64,000 bases of DNA from Rhyzopertha dominica (Eukaryota > Arthropoda > Insecta > Coleoptera > Bostrichidae). The translations under genes and the position numbers were made by a program. Every line of letters begins with the position of its first letter. Within the stretch, counting starts at the first letter, position 1. The DNA lies in assembly GCA_025024175.1 (NCBI GenBank), contig QCXZ01000064.1, positions 51,109,325 to 51,173,324 of the forward strand. The letters run 5' to 3'. The notes under the pieces were generated by a model. The model was not told the origin of the DNA and ran no database searches. It was given only the letters and a program-made list of their open reading frames with translations. Below, piece by piece: positions 13,701-23,827 of this stretch.

Positions 13701-16700
13701 GTGACCTACAATTCTTTTATTAATATATTATTATATAGGTAAAGTTTTATATTCACATGTAGTTTCCAACTTTAATGAAAAGGTTCTTTTTAGACTATTA
13801 ATGAGGTACTGAAAAATACTAATAATTTCCTTTTACACATTTCTAAACAAATGCATAAATTTGAGATGACAGTGTTTTAAATTTTATAAAAATTTTTTCT
13901 TTCTTTACACTCTTATACACATAAAATGGCAACATGTATTTCATTCTCCTTTTAATAGACTTTGTAAGTTATCTCTTCCTTTAAAAGCTTTTGAATACAA
14001 ATAGGTGTAACTATTCAAATTGCATTTATTAAAAGCTTTCCAAATCATTTATTACAAAAATTATACTTTAAATATTTAATGCAATTTAAGTTTTCTTTTA
14101 ACACCGTTCATGTTGAAGAAACCAAAATTTGGTATCCTCTTAGGTTTGCTAGACTAGTCTCATTTAGTTTATCTAAACTGTATTCCTCACATGCAATAAG
14201 TGTTGGATTTTCTATGGTAGGCAGTGTTTTCCCATTTTGTTTGTAATAAAGACAAAATTCCAGTTTTGAATCATACGAGGATATATACCTTTTCTTACAA
14301 TTATATTGGTGAAACGGAAAGATAATTTTTAATCAAAGGCATTGAACATTAAAACAATATGAGAAATATAAAAATACTGATATTGTTATTACAAATTCTT
14401 CGTTAGCAAATCATTTTATTATCATATAAACAGAATGCCACAATAAAAATTTTTAATTCTTTACATTTTTGTAAATAATCCTCAAAACAAATTTTTTTAC
14501 AAATTTTGAAAATATGCAAAATTATAGATAATGGATATTTTACAATTTTGAATGATTTTGAAATTTTAGTTGTCTTGTATTAAATTTTTTTTTAAAGTCA
14601 AGACTGTTTATATCTAATTTGAGAAGCTGAAAGCGCTCTGCATATTGCACATTTTATAATAAAGTAGATCACGTTGGACTTTGTGGAGTAGAATATTTAG
14701 AAAAGTTATTCATTCAATGGTTTCTTAAAATTCCCTTTGAAAATCTAAAATGTTGATGGAANTACAAACATGTCATAAAATATTTCAAACATTAGTACTT
14801 GTATCTGCAAACTTCAAATTAGGATTTAAATTCCATTTTATCATAGTATCAAATAAGCAGCACTACAGGCAATCAAATGAGAGATGCAGTTTATTCAACT
14901 CATTCAGCCAATGCAGCATCACAATGTAATGTACACAATGAAAATTCTGCCTAATCATCATGATGTGTGAAAAAATCAAGCAAACAATAGCAGTTGCATA
15001 TATTTGCATATTGCGGAAGTTGATATTAATGAACATGCAGTTATATACTTAATTACATACAAACTCCACCTTTTGTCATCAATTCTGATAATAACTTGAC
15101 AGCTAATTTAATGGAGCCTGTATGAACTCTCGACACAAACTGTAAATTCAATTTTGGACAAGAAAGAATTTATATATAGACAATTCAACTTAGAGCACTC
15201 TACAATCTGCAAATATTGTTTCCTCTCTGCTCAATGTACACTCACCTTTTCTAATTGTTCCTTATACTTTTCACTGAATTCCTCTCCTCCCATTTTTCTT
15301 TTACTCTGAAATTGGTGTATAGCTTTGTCCTTGACCCTCTTGTGTTCCATTTCGATGGCTTGTGAATTAAGATAGGGTTTATTTCCCCCGCAAACCTCCT
15401 CCATTAGAGTTACGTATACATCTTTTGCATCTGCTACTGCAGAGAGGTTGTTTGCTTCAGCTGTAGCCTAAAAAGAAAACCACATGTCTGGCTAATTTGT
15501 AAAAGGGAAATTTAAAGTAATTACCAAATGAACACTGCTTAGTGCGATCATTTTAAAGCAATACCAAGAGTGAAAGCCAAACAGTGACATTTTGACGGAA
15601 GATATAAATAGGTTTAATGTATATTTAGGATGCACTCGTTACTACACAGAAAAAATAGATCCTTGGTTGTTGACTGTGTGTCAATCACAACACACATCTG
15701 TTTATTGAAGGTAGGACATTACCCCTATGGCTTGTTCTCCAACTTTAGTGTATTACCAAATAAGGACAAACTAAGATTCAAGAGTACTAAGAATGATTTC
15801 AGTAGAATTTCAGGCATAACAAACTTAATGAAAACTTACAATACCATGGTAAATATGATGAGAAACTAAGAACTTTTATGACACACATGACTTGACCAAT
15901 ACATACATAATAAACAGAAAATTGATACACTATGTTTGAGATTCCCAAAAACAAATGTTGTCAAACGGTGAAATTCAGATTTGCTGAACAATCAGCATGC
16001 TCTTTTACAACTTAACCGTAAGTAATTCCTGATGTTTAAGGTGAAATTTAATGGTGCTCCGTTGTGCATAAGCCACATGTTTTGTCTAATAGTTAGTGAA
16101 AGTCATTAAAATGACAAATGGTAAAATGACAGCACCTACAATAAATCTGTTACGTTCATAATGCACAACCTTTGTTGTTTGAGGGGTTTTCGTCAAAATA
16201 AATGTCTTCATTATGTAAATTTGCCATAATCCTTCTTGTAAAACAGCAAGCATTAGTAAATGTGCTGTTTGGTGGTTATTGCCAGTTGGATTATCCATTA
16301 GTATCACTCTCTGACAGACTGTTTTATTGTTTTTTAAATTTCAACATGATATGTGTAAATAGTTCAAGCATTAAAAGTGTTTAATAAACATAAAAAATAG
16401 AAACAGTGTTTATCAAAGTTGTTGAATGTACCAATGTAAATAAAGAAAGAGACGGTGACGGAAACGTCACTAGTAATAATATGCCAAATGAAGAACATTT
16501 TAATATAAACTACATAACTTTGAATATAGAATGTTACATTCTATATTCAAAGCTACATAAGCTTGTTTAAAGAGGAGGGGAGTAAATGTAAATTTGTTTT
16601 TATCCAAGGTCTTGTTATGCTAGCAATTTTTATTTGTTGATTGTCCCACAAAACACTATAGAATATGTTGAAAATACAAACTCCTACTCGTTTTCCCAGG

Positions 16701-19700
16701 GGATTTTATCATAAATCTCATAATGTTATGCTTTTTACATTTTTTTGTTATAACTACTAAACAATATGTGGCCATCACAACTTATGGGATATNATCATAT
16801 ACAGAANGAACAAGATCTATCAATTTTTGTTAAAAAAGGAGCTGGCTATTAGANAAATACTGATGATGGCCTATCTANAAAACAATGAGATGTGAAAGTT
16901 AAGCAAGAATGAAATAAAACCCTCNNAAAAAAAGGTTTCAGAAGTGCTTTTGAAGAAGCTCTCAAAAATGGCTTGCATCATGTCGCTGAATGATAACACT
17001 GTTGCTGGGATTAAGTACTACATTACAGGGGAAGTATATGGAACATGATAAGTGTTCTTTTTAACATTATTAAATGAAGTTTCTTAGCACTAGTCGCAGT
17101 CTGTGTTGAAAAGGCCCAGTAATTAACTCAACAGACCACCTACCAATTTTTAACTAATTGGCAACATTTTCATCATTCAATTATTAAATTTAATGTCAAC
17201 ACATAAATATTGGTAAATTAAAAGAAAAAAAAATGCATGTAAAATTTAGTACCTTTACCTGATATAATTATGGTCAAATGGATAAATTTGCTTTTCCTGA
17301 AAAATATTAAAAATGTAAAAAAAAATTTATATGCTTCTATATATAACTGCTACCTATGTTCAAAAAAATCACAATGGACCATAACTCAAAAAACAATTCG
17401 ATAGTAGCTTGTAAAACGAATGTGTGATCACCTGGTAAGTGATGTATTTATTTTACATTTCAAAACTTCACATCAAGGTTAATGATTTAAACCATTATGC
17501 ATTATGACTGGAATGGAAGCCTAGAAATAACTAGAATAATACTCACCACTAACATTGACTTGGGTTCCGGCAGTTCATTTCCACTGTAAATTTGTATGTA
17601 GGACTTGAAATACTGCACTAAATCCCTAGCCTTCACTTTCTGGCCATTTATCTTCTTTAAAACCAGGTTTTCAGGTGCTAACAGCATCGGAACAAATATC
17701 TGAAGGTTCTTTTTGAAGTCTGGATCGATATCTGCAAAAAAAAAAAAAAAACATCCAAAACATAAGCACTAATTTTCTGTATGGCTAAGTAAATTTACCT
17801 GATAATCGGCCATCGAATGACGGGTTTGTAGCCACCTTCAGACCAGGATGGGGCATGAGGAAACAAGCAATCTCCGTGAAACACGATTTGATGTGTTTGC
17901 GTAAAGACTGCAGTTCTGGATGCTGCTTATCATTGACCTGCAACCTTCGATCTAGTATTTGCTTGCCACCAACCGCCCCATATTCTGCCTCGTAGGGAAA
18001 ACTCCAATCTCTAACTAGAAACTGAAGCCTCTGGAAGGGAGCTTTGCCACTATCAGCTAAAGCTAAACGGCCATACTCGGTAAACAACTAAAACAAAATA
18101 ACATTAAGATATTTTTTTAGGTATATCCGGATAGTAATTCTGTTTGTTCAAATTGATAAGCAACTTTTTTAACACATACTGTATGTTGCATAGGTAATAA
18201 GAAGTTCCAATTCCGACTTTGAATGATAATAATAAATACACTTACTGGCACGAAAAACACGCCACCTAATATTTTCCAGAGAGACTATTGAAGTAGCACA
18301 TTAGAGATCTTTTATTTTAAAATTATAATTTTTTTGCTTGAAAGTGATCTGTTTGGCACAAGTTATAGGAATAAAATGAAACTGGTTAGGAAGAGAATGC
18401 ATTTATTGATAAATTATTAAAATAAGGCAAGTCAGGAGCTTATCTTGATGGAGGTTAATTCACAGCCATAAATTAATATCGTGTATTGCCTCAATGAGGT
18501 TTTCTTACTGCTTGTATTTGCCGTGCAAGAGCTCACATAATTAATTTAAAGTTGTTGACCAGGAACACAATTCTAAATTCTTTTACAGAATTTGGAAAAA
18601 GAAAAATTAATGTTGACATTTCATTCAAGTAGTTGGTGTACTAAGGATGGTTAGGAATGTACCATGAAAATATATCAGTAGTACAGACCGTTTTTTGTGC
18701 CAGTCAGTGTAGATAACATCATGCTCTACTTGTTCCTGTCAGTAACAATAAATTTAGTAATGTAAATCACGGAGTAATCAGTAACAGTATTGCATACAAT
18801 ATAATAAGAAACTTGAATGTTACATATCACATGTGCCTGTAAAATTACTATATGTATGACAGGTTATAGAAATGTTCCTTCCAGGAATTCCTAGTGAATA
18901 TTTCCATGAAAATTCTTGGTTCCAAAGTACCTTCGTCCTATAGAGAAATCCACTACTTTTGACACTTTTATTATGTCTTACGTAATTTGCAGATAAGATG
19001 TTTGCTTTCAGCAAGAAATGTACAATGGTATCTCTCATACCACGTAAGAAAAAGAATATTATTTACTCTCAACGATGCACTTTGATGAAGAGATTGAGTA
19101 AAATCTGAGGCATATAACTGTGCACAACCAACTCATCGCTGTCCAATGGTGATATTTTACCAACTGCTGAATGTGGTCGGCACAAATTCTTAAATATCAA
19201 ACAAAAGTAATAATCAAAGCACAATCCGATGTAGTAAATTTCTAGAACTTCTTGGTCAAGAGCTTCATCTTCAAAAACGAGCAAATATTCCACAACTTGC
19301 GCACGCTATCAATCTCCACCTTCAAGACATAACTGGTCAGCCACAAAATAACGATGAGATGAATAGATACACGGAAGATGTACAATTTGTGATTCTAAGA
19401 AAAATCAAAAAACTATATATAGGTGCTTCAACTGCCAATGATTTCTGTGCTTACAGCACTTGAAAGGGTTGTGCAGATACTGTTTTTTTCTGCTAAAAAC
19501 AAAGATGAATAGCTTCAGTCTATGTTACAGAGTAATCTATTTACATATCATATTTTTAGTTTTTTGATCTATTAGAATTTTAATTGTGTTGGTATTTTTA
19601 AGGATTTTTATATTTTATTACTTTTTTTTACAAAAATAAATAAGGTGTATACGAAATATGTCAGTTTGAATTTTATGACTCAAATCAACGCCTGTATGTT

Positions 19701-21040
19701 AAAATCTATAATTTTATTGTATTTAGTCCTAAATATAAGCAATAGTTTCTCACAAAATAAAATATTCCGAACAACATTTACAAAGTTTTGGGTCTCACAG
19801 ACCAATGTATTTGATATTCTTGATGCGTGCAATGCGATTCAATAAAAAGAACTTTAGATTCATTTAGAAAAGGTTGTGTCCTGAAGTTGGTGCAAAATTT
19901 AAAAAAATTTAATGAACTTTGCTTGATTGTAAATTGAACCAACTACAGCAATAGCTGTAACACTTACCTGTAGATGCTGTAGATCATCTTCCTGGATGTT
20001 CTGCGACAAATTATAAATCTGGACTGAACTAACCATAGTACTAAGTGCAAATACTGTTGCGCAATCCCTCACTGTACTTTCACTATCAAATGCACCTTGC
20101 GTATCCAAAAGGATTACTGCAACCTAAAAACAAAAATTATCTTGTTGGGTTATCACCTACACAAGTAGATATCTCTTGCTTACTTTTTCACCAGTTTCCA
20201 GCTCAGTTAAAAATACTTCTGACCACATTAATATTCCTGTGGTATCTCTTTCTGATCCTCCTCGCCATGAAAAACCTTCCAGAGGAGCATCTGGTAGACC
20301 CAGCCATTCGGAAGAATGTTGTTTGAGTACATACTGCAAATAAACCAGTTGCTTACACTGATGTTAACTTAAAGAATGATAAGCAAATGAAAGAGAAAGA
20401 TCTGTTAATCTTACCTTTGAGTTCATGTAGCGTAGAAAGAAGTCTAATAAGAATGATTTTCCCTTCCGGAAAGCTCCAGCAACCGATACTACTACCACAT
20501 AGCGATCTTTGATATCATCTTGCATTAATATGTTTGCTAGAGCTTCCTCATCTAATGTAAACGTGTGGTCATCATTGTTTGCCAACACAATTGGAATTGG
20601 ATGTGGTTTCATGATGTCCTCATAGTCCAGTATGTCTAATAAACATAGGTGCTTATTAGGTTAGGTGAGCAATTAGATGTTTGCGTCCATGACAGGTACA
20701 TGACGTATAATGACAATTACGCACACACATAAAAAAACTACACGAATTTGAACTGTTAAATCATAACAGCTTTGGACTACATATGATAACAAATGAAACC
20801 CCTATTAATAGGCAAGTCAAGGTGAAAAAGGCACTTTTTAACACACTTTTCGGCAGCACTTGACATCTGTGTACCTTTGAAATATAAGAATTAAGAACTT
20901 TGTGTTAGTATCAATTTTCTAGCAAATAGTGTTCAAGTTATCACGAATTATTACATGATTTTGAGCAATTAATAGCATAAAATACCTTGCACAGACGTAT
21001 TTTTATCCTCTGTGTATTTACGTTGCCTAACACTAGACAT
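4620..21040 (-). CDS. atl: Atlastin, ER membrane-fusion GTPase (10 coding exons, 560 aa)
   Basis: Atlastin is a dynamin-superfamily GTPase that tethers and fuses ER tubules. The coding exons are 20986-21040, 20415-20635, 20184-20333, 19968-20123, 17799-18087, 17547-17731, 15246-15467, 12223-12437, 11219-11285 and 4620-4742. Every intron is GT-AG and the exons sum to 1683 nt in one frame. The P-loop GAFRKGKS is at residues 72-79. Switch [12 protein letters not shown], is at 116-126, DTQG at 149-152 and the guanine-specificity RD at 220-221. A helical middle region follows to about residue 445. Two hydrophobic segments (about 451-471 and 481-498) form the membrane hairpin, and residues 523-545 form the C-terminal amphipathic helix. 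An in-frame TAG 21 nt upstream supports the start. Length and domain order match full-length insect atlastin; no lesion was seen. Splicing is inferred, not shown by transcripts. Confidence 0.96.
4743..6662. other. atlastin intron 9, 3' part, no gene seen
   Basis: AT-rich intronic DNA. A short (TAG)5 microsatellite lies near 5518-5533. No coding similarity was recognised. Confidence 0.5.
6663..6985 (-). pseudogene. LTR-retrotransposon retropepsin remnant
   Basis: A minus-strand frame carries [20 protein letters not shown] followed by NQTDISVM and KQLKKL. This resembles the retropepsin of Ty3/gypsy pol, where a hydrophobic strand leads into a D-T/S-G catalytic triad; here the triad reads D-N-Q and would be inactive. 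Upstream, in another frame, is [22 protein letters not shown], which fits the gag-pol linker. At least one frameshift separates the two. It lies inside atlastin intron 9. No LTR was recognised nearby. The family assignment rests on a short pattern and is moderate. Confidence 0.5.
7246..7840 (+). pseudogene. THAP-domain zinc-finger gene nested in atlastin intron, one frameshift
   Basis: THAP domains are C2CH zinc fingers that bind DNA. An ATG at 7246 starts MVFCCAYG. After a stop at 7270-7272, the adjacent frame continues [18 protein letters not shown], then FRKAWERKP and VCSKHF, giving the C-x-C, W and C-x2-H ligands of a THAP. One extra A at 7271 explains the break. Exon 1 ends at 7484 (donor gtgagt). 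Exon 2 is 7539-7663 and holds [12 protein letters not shown], the usual end of a THAP. Exon 3 is 7718-7840 and ends in TAG. Both introns are 54 nt and all phases agree, giving about 161 residues apart from the single base. The second donor (gtagat) is weak; without it, translation stops at 7679-7681. It could be a recently broken gene, a transposon-derived THAP, or intact with an assembly indel. Confidence 0.72.
7841..8826. other. Intronic DNA, no gene seen
   Basis: No supported feature. Open frames at 8146-8370 and 8364-8666 lack recognisable domains and look like chance frames. Confidence 0.45.
8828..10960. mobile_element. ~2.1 kb element with mirrored 15-16 bp iteron ends
   Basis: The left end carries five iterons of the type CAAAAYAGNCC starting at 8846, 8861, 8877, 8892 and 8908. 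The right end carries the reverse-complement type (CTATTTTGTY) ending at 10881, 10897, 10913, 10928 and 10942, with a sixth weak one near 10865. Outermost sequences are also inversely related (GTAACC near 8830, GGTGTAAT near 10953). Mirrored iterons at both ends are typical of transposase-binding sites of DNA transposons. The interior has no transposase frame, so it is non-autonomous or decayed. Exact ends and target-site duplication are not settled. It sits in atlastin intron 9. Confidence 0.65.
11065..11070 (-). promoter_or_regulatory. Candidate intronic poly(A) signal AATAAA
   Basis: AATAAA on the minus strand lies 32 nt past the in-frame stop reached when the exon 9 donor of atlastin is not used. 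It could end a shorter alternative mRNA. AT-rich DNA makes chance hexamers common. Confidence 0.35.
11219..11285 (-). CDS. atl: atlastin exon 9
   Basis: It encodes the end of Arg498 and residues 499-520 (YSGELREVG to LIWEN). The donor gtaaga follows directly. If it is not used, the frame stays open for 38 more codons to a stop at 11102-11104. Confidence 0.92.
11286..12222. other. atlastin intron 8
   Basis: AT-rich intron with no further feature seen. Confidence 0.6.
12223..12437 (-). CDS. atl: atlastin exon 8 (membrane hairpin)
   Basis: It encodes residues 427-497 and ends in phase 2. After [16 protein letters not shown] come two hydrophobic segments split by a short turn, the ER membrane hairpin. 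The donor is gtatgt. Confidence 0.95.
12438..15245. other. atlastin intron 7
   Basis: 2.8 kb AT-rich intron. It contains a short near-perfect palindrome at about 12502-12528 (AAAATGGGG, CTGCAG, then the complement). No gene or clear mobile element was recognised. Confidence 0.55.
15246..15467 (-). CDS. atl: atlastin exon 7 (middle domain)
   Basis: It encodes residues 353-426: [19 protein letters not shown], and [19 protein letters not shown]. These are the middle-domain helices that cross over between the two partner molecules. The donor is gtgagt. Confidence 0.95.
15468..17546. other. atlastin intron 6
   Basis: 2.1 kb intron. Apart from a perfect hairpin at 16518-16552 and several ambiguous bases around 16790-16926, nothing is recognised. 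The frames at 15630-15869 and 16086-16384 lack domains. Confidence 0.55.
16518..16552. repeat. Perfect 17-bp inverted repeat
   Basis: Arms 16518-16534 and 16536-16552 are exact reverse complements around a single T. The core reads CTTTGAATATAGAATGT. It is an isolated near-palindrome in an intron, possibly a tiny transposon footprint. Confidence 0.85.
17547..17731 (-). CDS. atl: atlastin exon 6 (G domain to middle domain linker)
   Basis: The acceptor follows a long pyrimidine tract, and the donor is gtgagt. It encodes residues 291-352 with [12 protein letters not shown] and [12 protein letters not shown], the conserved link into the three-helix middle domain. Confidence 0.95.
17799..18087 (-). 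CDS. atl: atlastin exon 5 (RD motif)
   Basis: It encodes residues 195-290 and ends in phase 1. It contains [21 protein letters not shown] with the RD guanine-binding pair, and [19 protein letters not shown] at the end of the G domain. Confidence 0.95.
18239..18709. mobile_element. Tc1/mariner-type MITE, 471 bp
   Basis: The left end begins CACTTACTGGCACGAAAAAC. The right end, read inward, begins CACTGACTGGCACAAAAAAC. These terminal inverted repeats match at 18 of 20 positions and are flanked on both sides by TA (18237-18238 and 18710-18711), the Tc1/mariner target. The interior has no transposase frame. It sits in atlastin intron 4. Confidence 0.85.
18710..19967. other. atlastin intron 4, remaining part
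   Basis: Two minus-strand open frames (18820-19038 and 19069-19293) have plausible composition but no motif I recognise. They may be relics of a mobile element. Confidence 0.35.
19968..20123 (-). CDS. atl: atlastin exon 4 (G3 DTQG)
   Basis: It encodes residues 143-194 and holds [20 protein letters not shown], the G3 motif with the atlastin-type DTQG. It is only 60 nt from exon 3. The donor is gtaagt. Confidence 0.95.
20184..20333 (-). CDS. atl: atlastin exon 3 (switch I)
   Basis: Acceptor is tttgcag and donor gtaagc. It encodes residues 93-142 with [17 protein letters not shown], which holds the arginine finger and the switch I threonine of atlastin/GBP GTPases. Confidence 0.95.
20415..20635 (-). 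CDS. atl: atlastin exon 2 (P-loop)
   Basis: Acceptor is ttattag and donor gtaaga. It encodes residues 19-92, including the G1 motif GAFRKGKS and the [10 protein letters not shown] helix behind it. Confidence 0.95.
20986..21040 (-). CDS. atl: atlastin exon 1
   Basis: It encodes [18 protein letters not shown] plus the first base of an Asp codon. The donor is gtattt. The TAG stop 21 nt before the ATG excludes a longer N-terminus in this frame. This short polar N-terminus precedes the GTPase domain. Confidence 0.85.
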
Positions 21041-21318
21041 GTTGGAACTGATTTGCTATCTCTCTTTGTTGACATTCGCTTTGTGTCCTTGTCTTTTGTC
21101 ATACGTCGATATACCTTGGAGCAGCGTTGTCGCGTTCAACGATTTCCATTGATTTGAACGCCAAAAAATATAGCATATTCTTTTTACTGTAGACAGGTAT
21201 TAATGTTTATTTTGTGAAGTCCTTTTAAATTATCCCCAGTATTTGTATTATAGGTTTTAGCTCCAGATTTTGATAAAAGAAGCAAACTTATATTCATATA
21301 ATGTTTCGAATAGCATAG
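21041..21318 (-). promoter_or_regulatory. Probable atlastin 5' UTR and promoter region
   Basis: This is immediately upstream of the atlastin ATG. The first ~75 nt would be 5' UTR. No clear TATA box or initiator could be fixed by eye. A MITE copy starts at about 21319, which limits the unique upstream DNA to roughly 280 bp. Confidence 0.4.
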
Positions 21319-21771
21319 CGTGTCCAAAATTTATTTTTGCAGATTATGATATTTTGCAAATAAAGTTAATTTTTGTAAATTTTTTTTTACCTTACGCCGT
21401 ATAATAAATGTTGCTTCATAATTGGATGCCGACTTTTGTTTTATCCAGTTTGTGTCATTACAACGAATGCGTAATTTTTACTCCTTCTTAATGAAAAACA
21501 AGATAAACTCGTCACCGCCACATTCTGTTAATAGGGCTGTTTACAATTTTTTAAGTGTTAGTATAACAGCTTATTACGGTACAAATTATGTCTATTATAC
21601 CCATCGCTGCACACAAAACCCCAAAATCATAATCTGCATAAAAATTTTGGACACTCACTATGCTATTTTAAAAGAGTTTAAAAAAATCTACAATNTCACA
21701 TATAGCTTAAGGTTGTACCAAATAAANATAATGAAAATAGCTGGTNAGTTTTAGGTGGCGGACCCTGTATA
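21319..21771 (+). mobile_element. 5'-truncated MITE copy (same family as 51450-52014)
   Basis: From the phrase GATTATGATATTTTGCAAAT onward it matches the reverse complement of 51450-51930 along its length. It keeps the terminal block GGCGGACCCTGTAT at its right end but lacks the opposite inverted end. The 110-codon open frame inside is probably fortuitous, although a related frame exists in the other copy. Confidence 0.75.
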
Positions 21772-21869
21772 TAATTCCAAAAATTGTCTTTTGCGCTGTT
21801 ACTCTGTAGCAATAATTTTGGTGTTATNGATAACAGCAAAATTATAATTATAAAGTAAAGAAATAGGTA

Positions 21870-21903
21870 CTTGAAAAAGACCTAAATTAAAGGTCGAAAC
21901 GTT
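21870..21903 (+). ncRNA. Degenerate hammerhead-like motif
   Basis: TTGAAAA in place of CTGANGA, then a 5-bp stem (GACCT, AGGTC), then GAAAC. This order matches the hammerhead core common in Penelope-like elements, but the first box is damaged and no stem I is clear. Confidence 0.35.
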
Positions 21904-22894
21904 ATATGAATACAAGTTTGTTTAATTTAATATTATCTGGAGCCAGAACCGATAAATAGAAACACTATAAATAATTCTTTACTATGGGGTTTCCATAAAT
22001 GATTATCATACATCAAGGAAAGGATTATCGATTAAATCAATTTTTCCCGTATCAGTAAAGTGTACACTAGTGCTTTGACAGATACTTTTCATCCGTCGAT
22101 TGCCGAATTATTTAATATATTTTAATATCAGAAAACGTGTGGGAGTTTGTATTTTCAACATATGCTGTAGTGTTTTTTGGAATAACTAACTTTAAGATTT
22201 GAGAAAACTCAGATTTCAGAACTCTGGAGTGTATTATTCATGCAGTTTGATATTCCGTTTTAGATTCTTACAATAACGAAAGTCCAATTGATTTTGAGCT
22301 TAATGTAGTCATTTATCCATAACACATTTTAACGTGCTTTTAAACAAGTATTTTTTATATACAGCATATGTTATAGTATAATATTAATGTACTAGATTGT
22401 GTTTAATTTTCTTATTAGCTAGGTACTATAATTTAAAAATTTTGAATAATAGATGTTTTGCAAATGGTAAAAAGTTTACTGTTTTACGTATCGGTTTCTA
22501 GACTTTCTTCAGTGCACAAATATACTTTTTGCTTTGTAAAAATAAGTTTTTAGTGTTAGCCGTGTTACAATCTAACAATTCTCAGGAGGATTCCAATAAC
22601 CAAACACACGGGCGTAACTAATTGTGTATTGAAAGTTATTTACAAAGATCAACAATTTACAAACAACCTTTTTCTTTCGACTCTAACAACGTTCTTCCGT
22701 TTTACTATCCTCTAAAATCTAATCTTACTTAATTAACCACCCACTCCATCTCATCCAACCATTTACATTCAACCTCTCAATAACGTTTTTCAGTCATTCC
22801 TCCAATAGCATTCAAGATTACAAAATCACGCTATACATATAAATTTTACCTCCACTGTTTTGTATATTTTCGCAGCTTCCTGTGTTTATTAAAG
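21904..22894. other. Intergenic, no gene seen
   Basis: AT-rich DNA without recognised features. Confidence 0.5.
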
Positions 22895-23331
22895 TGATTA
22901 CTACTCCATAATTTCGTGTACGAATGACTACCGGTAATCAGTAATTACAGTGATCACAAATGATTACATGGAACAACCAGCGATTAGAGCGAATTTCGTA
23001 GAATTACTGAAAATTACAAAGTTTAAAAAGGATTTCATCAGATTACATGGGATTGTCAAAGCTAACCCTGTTTATATACCTGTATGTATGTACATATATG
23101 TACCTACTACTACTACGGTTTATGGGTACATATACATAGTTTAATAACACCAATAAGCAAACGATTCAGTAAATAATAAATGTGTATGCCAACTCGTAAC
23201 CCGTATATAAAGCTTTACAGCTTTACACAACTCAAATATTTAAAAGATCTTTGGTCCAACCACATCGTACCACTTTAGCAAATAGGCTTTTGTATGCTTA
23301 TGGTTCCAGAAAGGTAAGCAAAACTGAGAAG

Positions 23332-23607
23332 TCACCGGTCAGCTACAGTTATTGTATCTACTTTCTCGGCTACCCTGACTACAGTCCTTGATAATTTGTT
23401 CGGATGCGAGCTCAAAATGAGAACCTTTGCTCTCGACAGTCGGTCAGTACTAAGACAGGTGTTGTCATTGAATAACATCCATATCAGGGTTGTTTTCCGT
23501 ATCACATACTTTTTTCCAGTTGCATTTGCCACTAGTATAAATAAACTTTCTCGTCTTATACTGGCATTGTCAAAGTTTAAAAGTATTAACTCTTCAGATG
23601 TGAGCAT
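23332..23607 (-). pseudogene. Unrecognised coding relic inside the 22.9-24.9 kb element
   Basis: The frame reads EDIFMLTSEELILLNFDNA and later RESLFILVANATGKKYVIRK. Composition looks protein-like rather than random. An acidic stretch lies just upstream (MEILLESDEEEHEN near 23720). It could be the 3' part of the element's protein or a separate captured domain. I do not recognise the family. Confidence 0.35.
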
Positions 23608-23827
23608 GAAAATATCTTCTTGGACGTCGTTTGTAATGTCGTTTTCCTACGAGCTTTTATGGTCCCCATCTCCGTTTCCTTACATTTTCATGTTCTTCCT
23701 CATCACTTTCTAACAGTATTTCCATATTTGATTACGGCTATTCATTTGATTTTGGAACCACTAGTATGATACGATAATTTCCGTCGTTAATTTTCATACC
23801 TGCAACGGGTACATATTTGAGCAAAAG

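Noticed and set aside
16845..16900. CTGATGATGGCC followed by ANAAAAC, hammerhead-like text
   Set aside because: The stem after the first box does not pair, and ambiguous bases fall in the GAAA box, so it cannot be supported.
20157..20339. Frame continuing past atlastin exon 3 (VSKRYLLV) as an alternative end
   Set aside because: The extension is intronic, the gtaagc donor is good, and the resulting protein would stop in the middle of the GTPase domain.
21422..21754. 110-codon plus frame with a related 63-codon frame at 51615-51806
   Set aside because: Both lie inside copies of a MITE with no transposase features. The shared frame follows from shared ancestry of the repeat and shows no domain.
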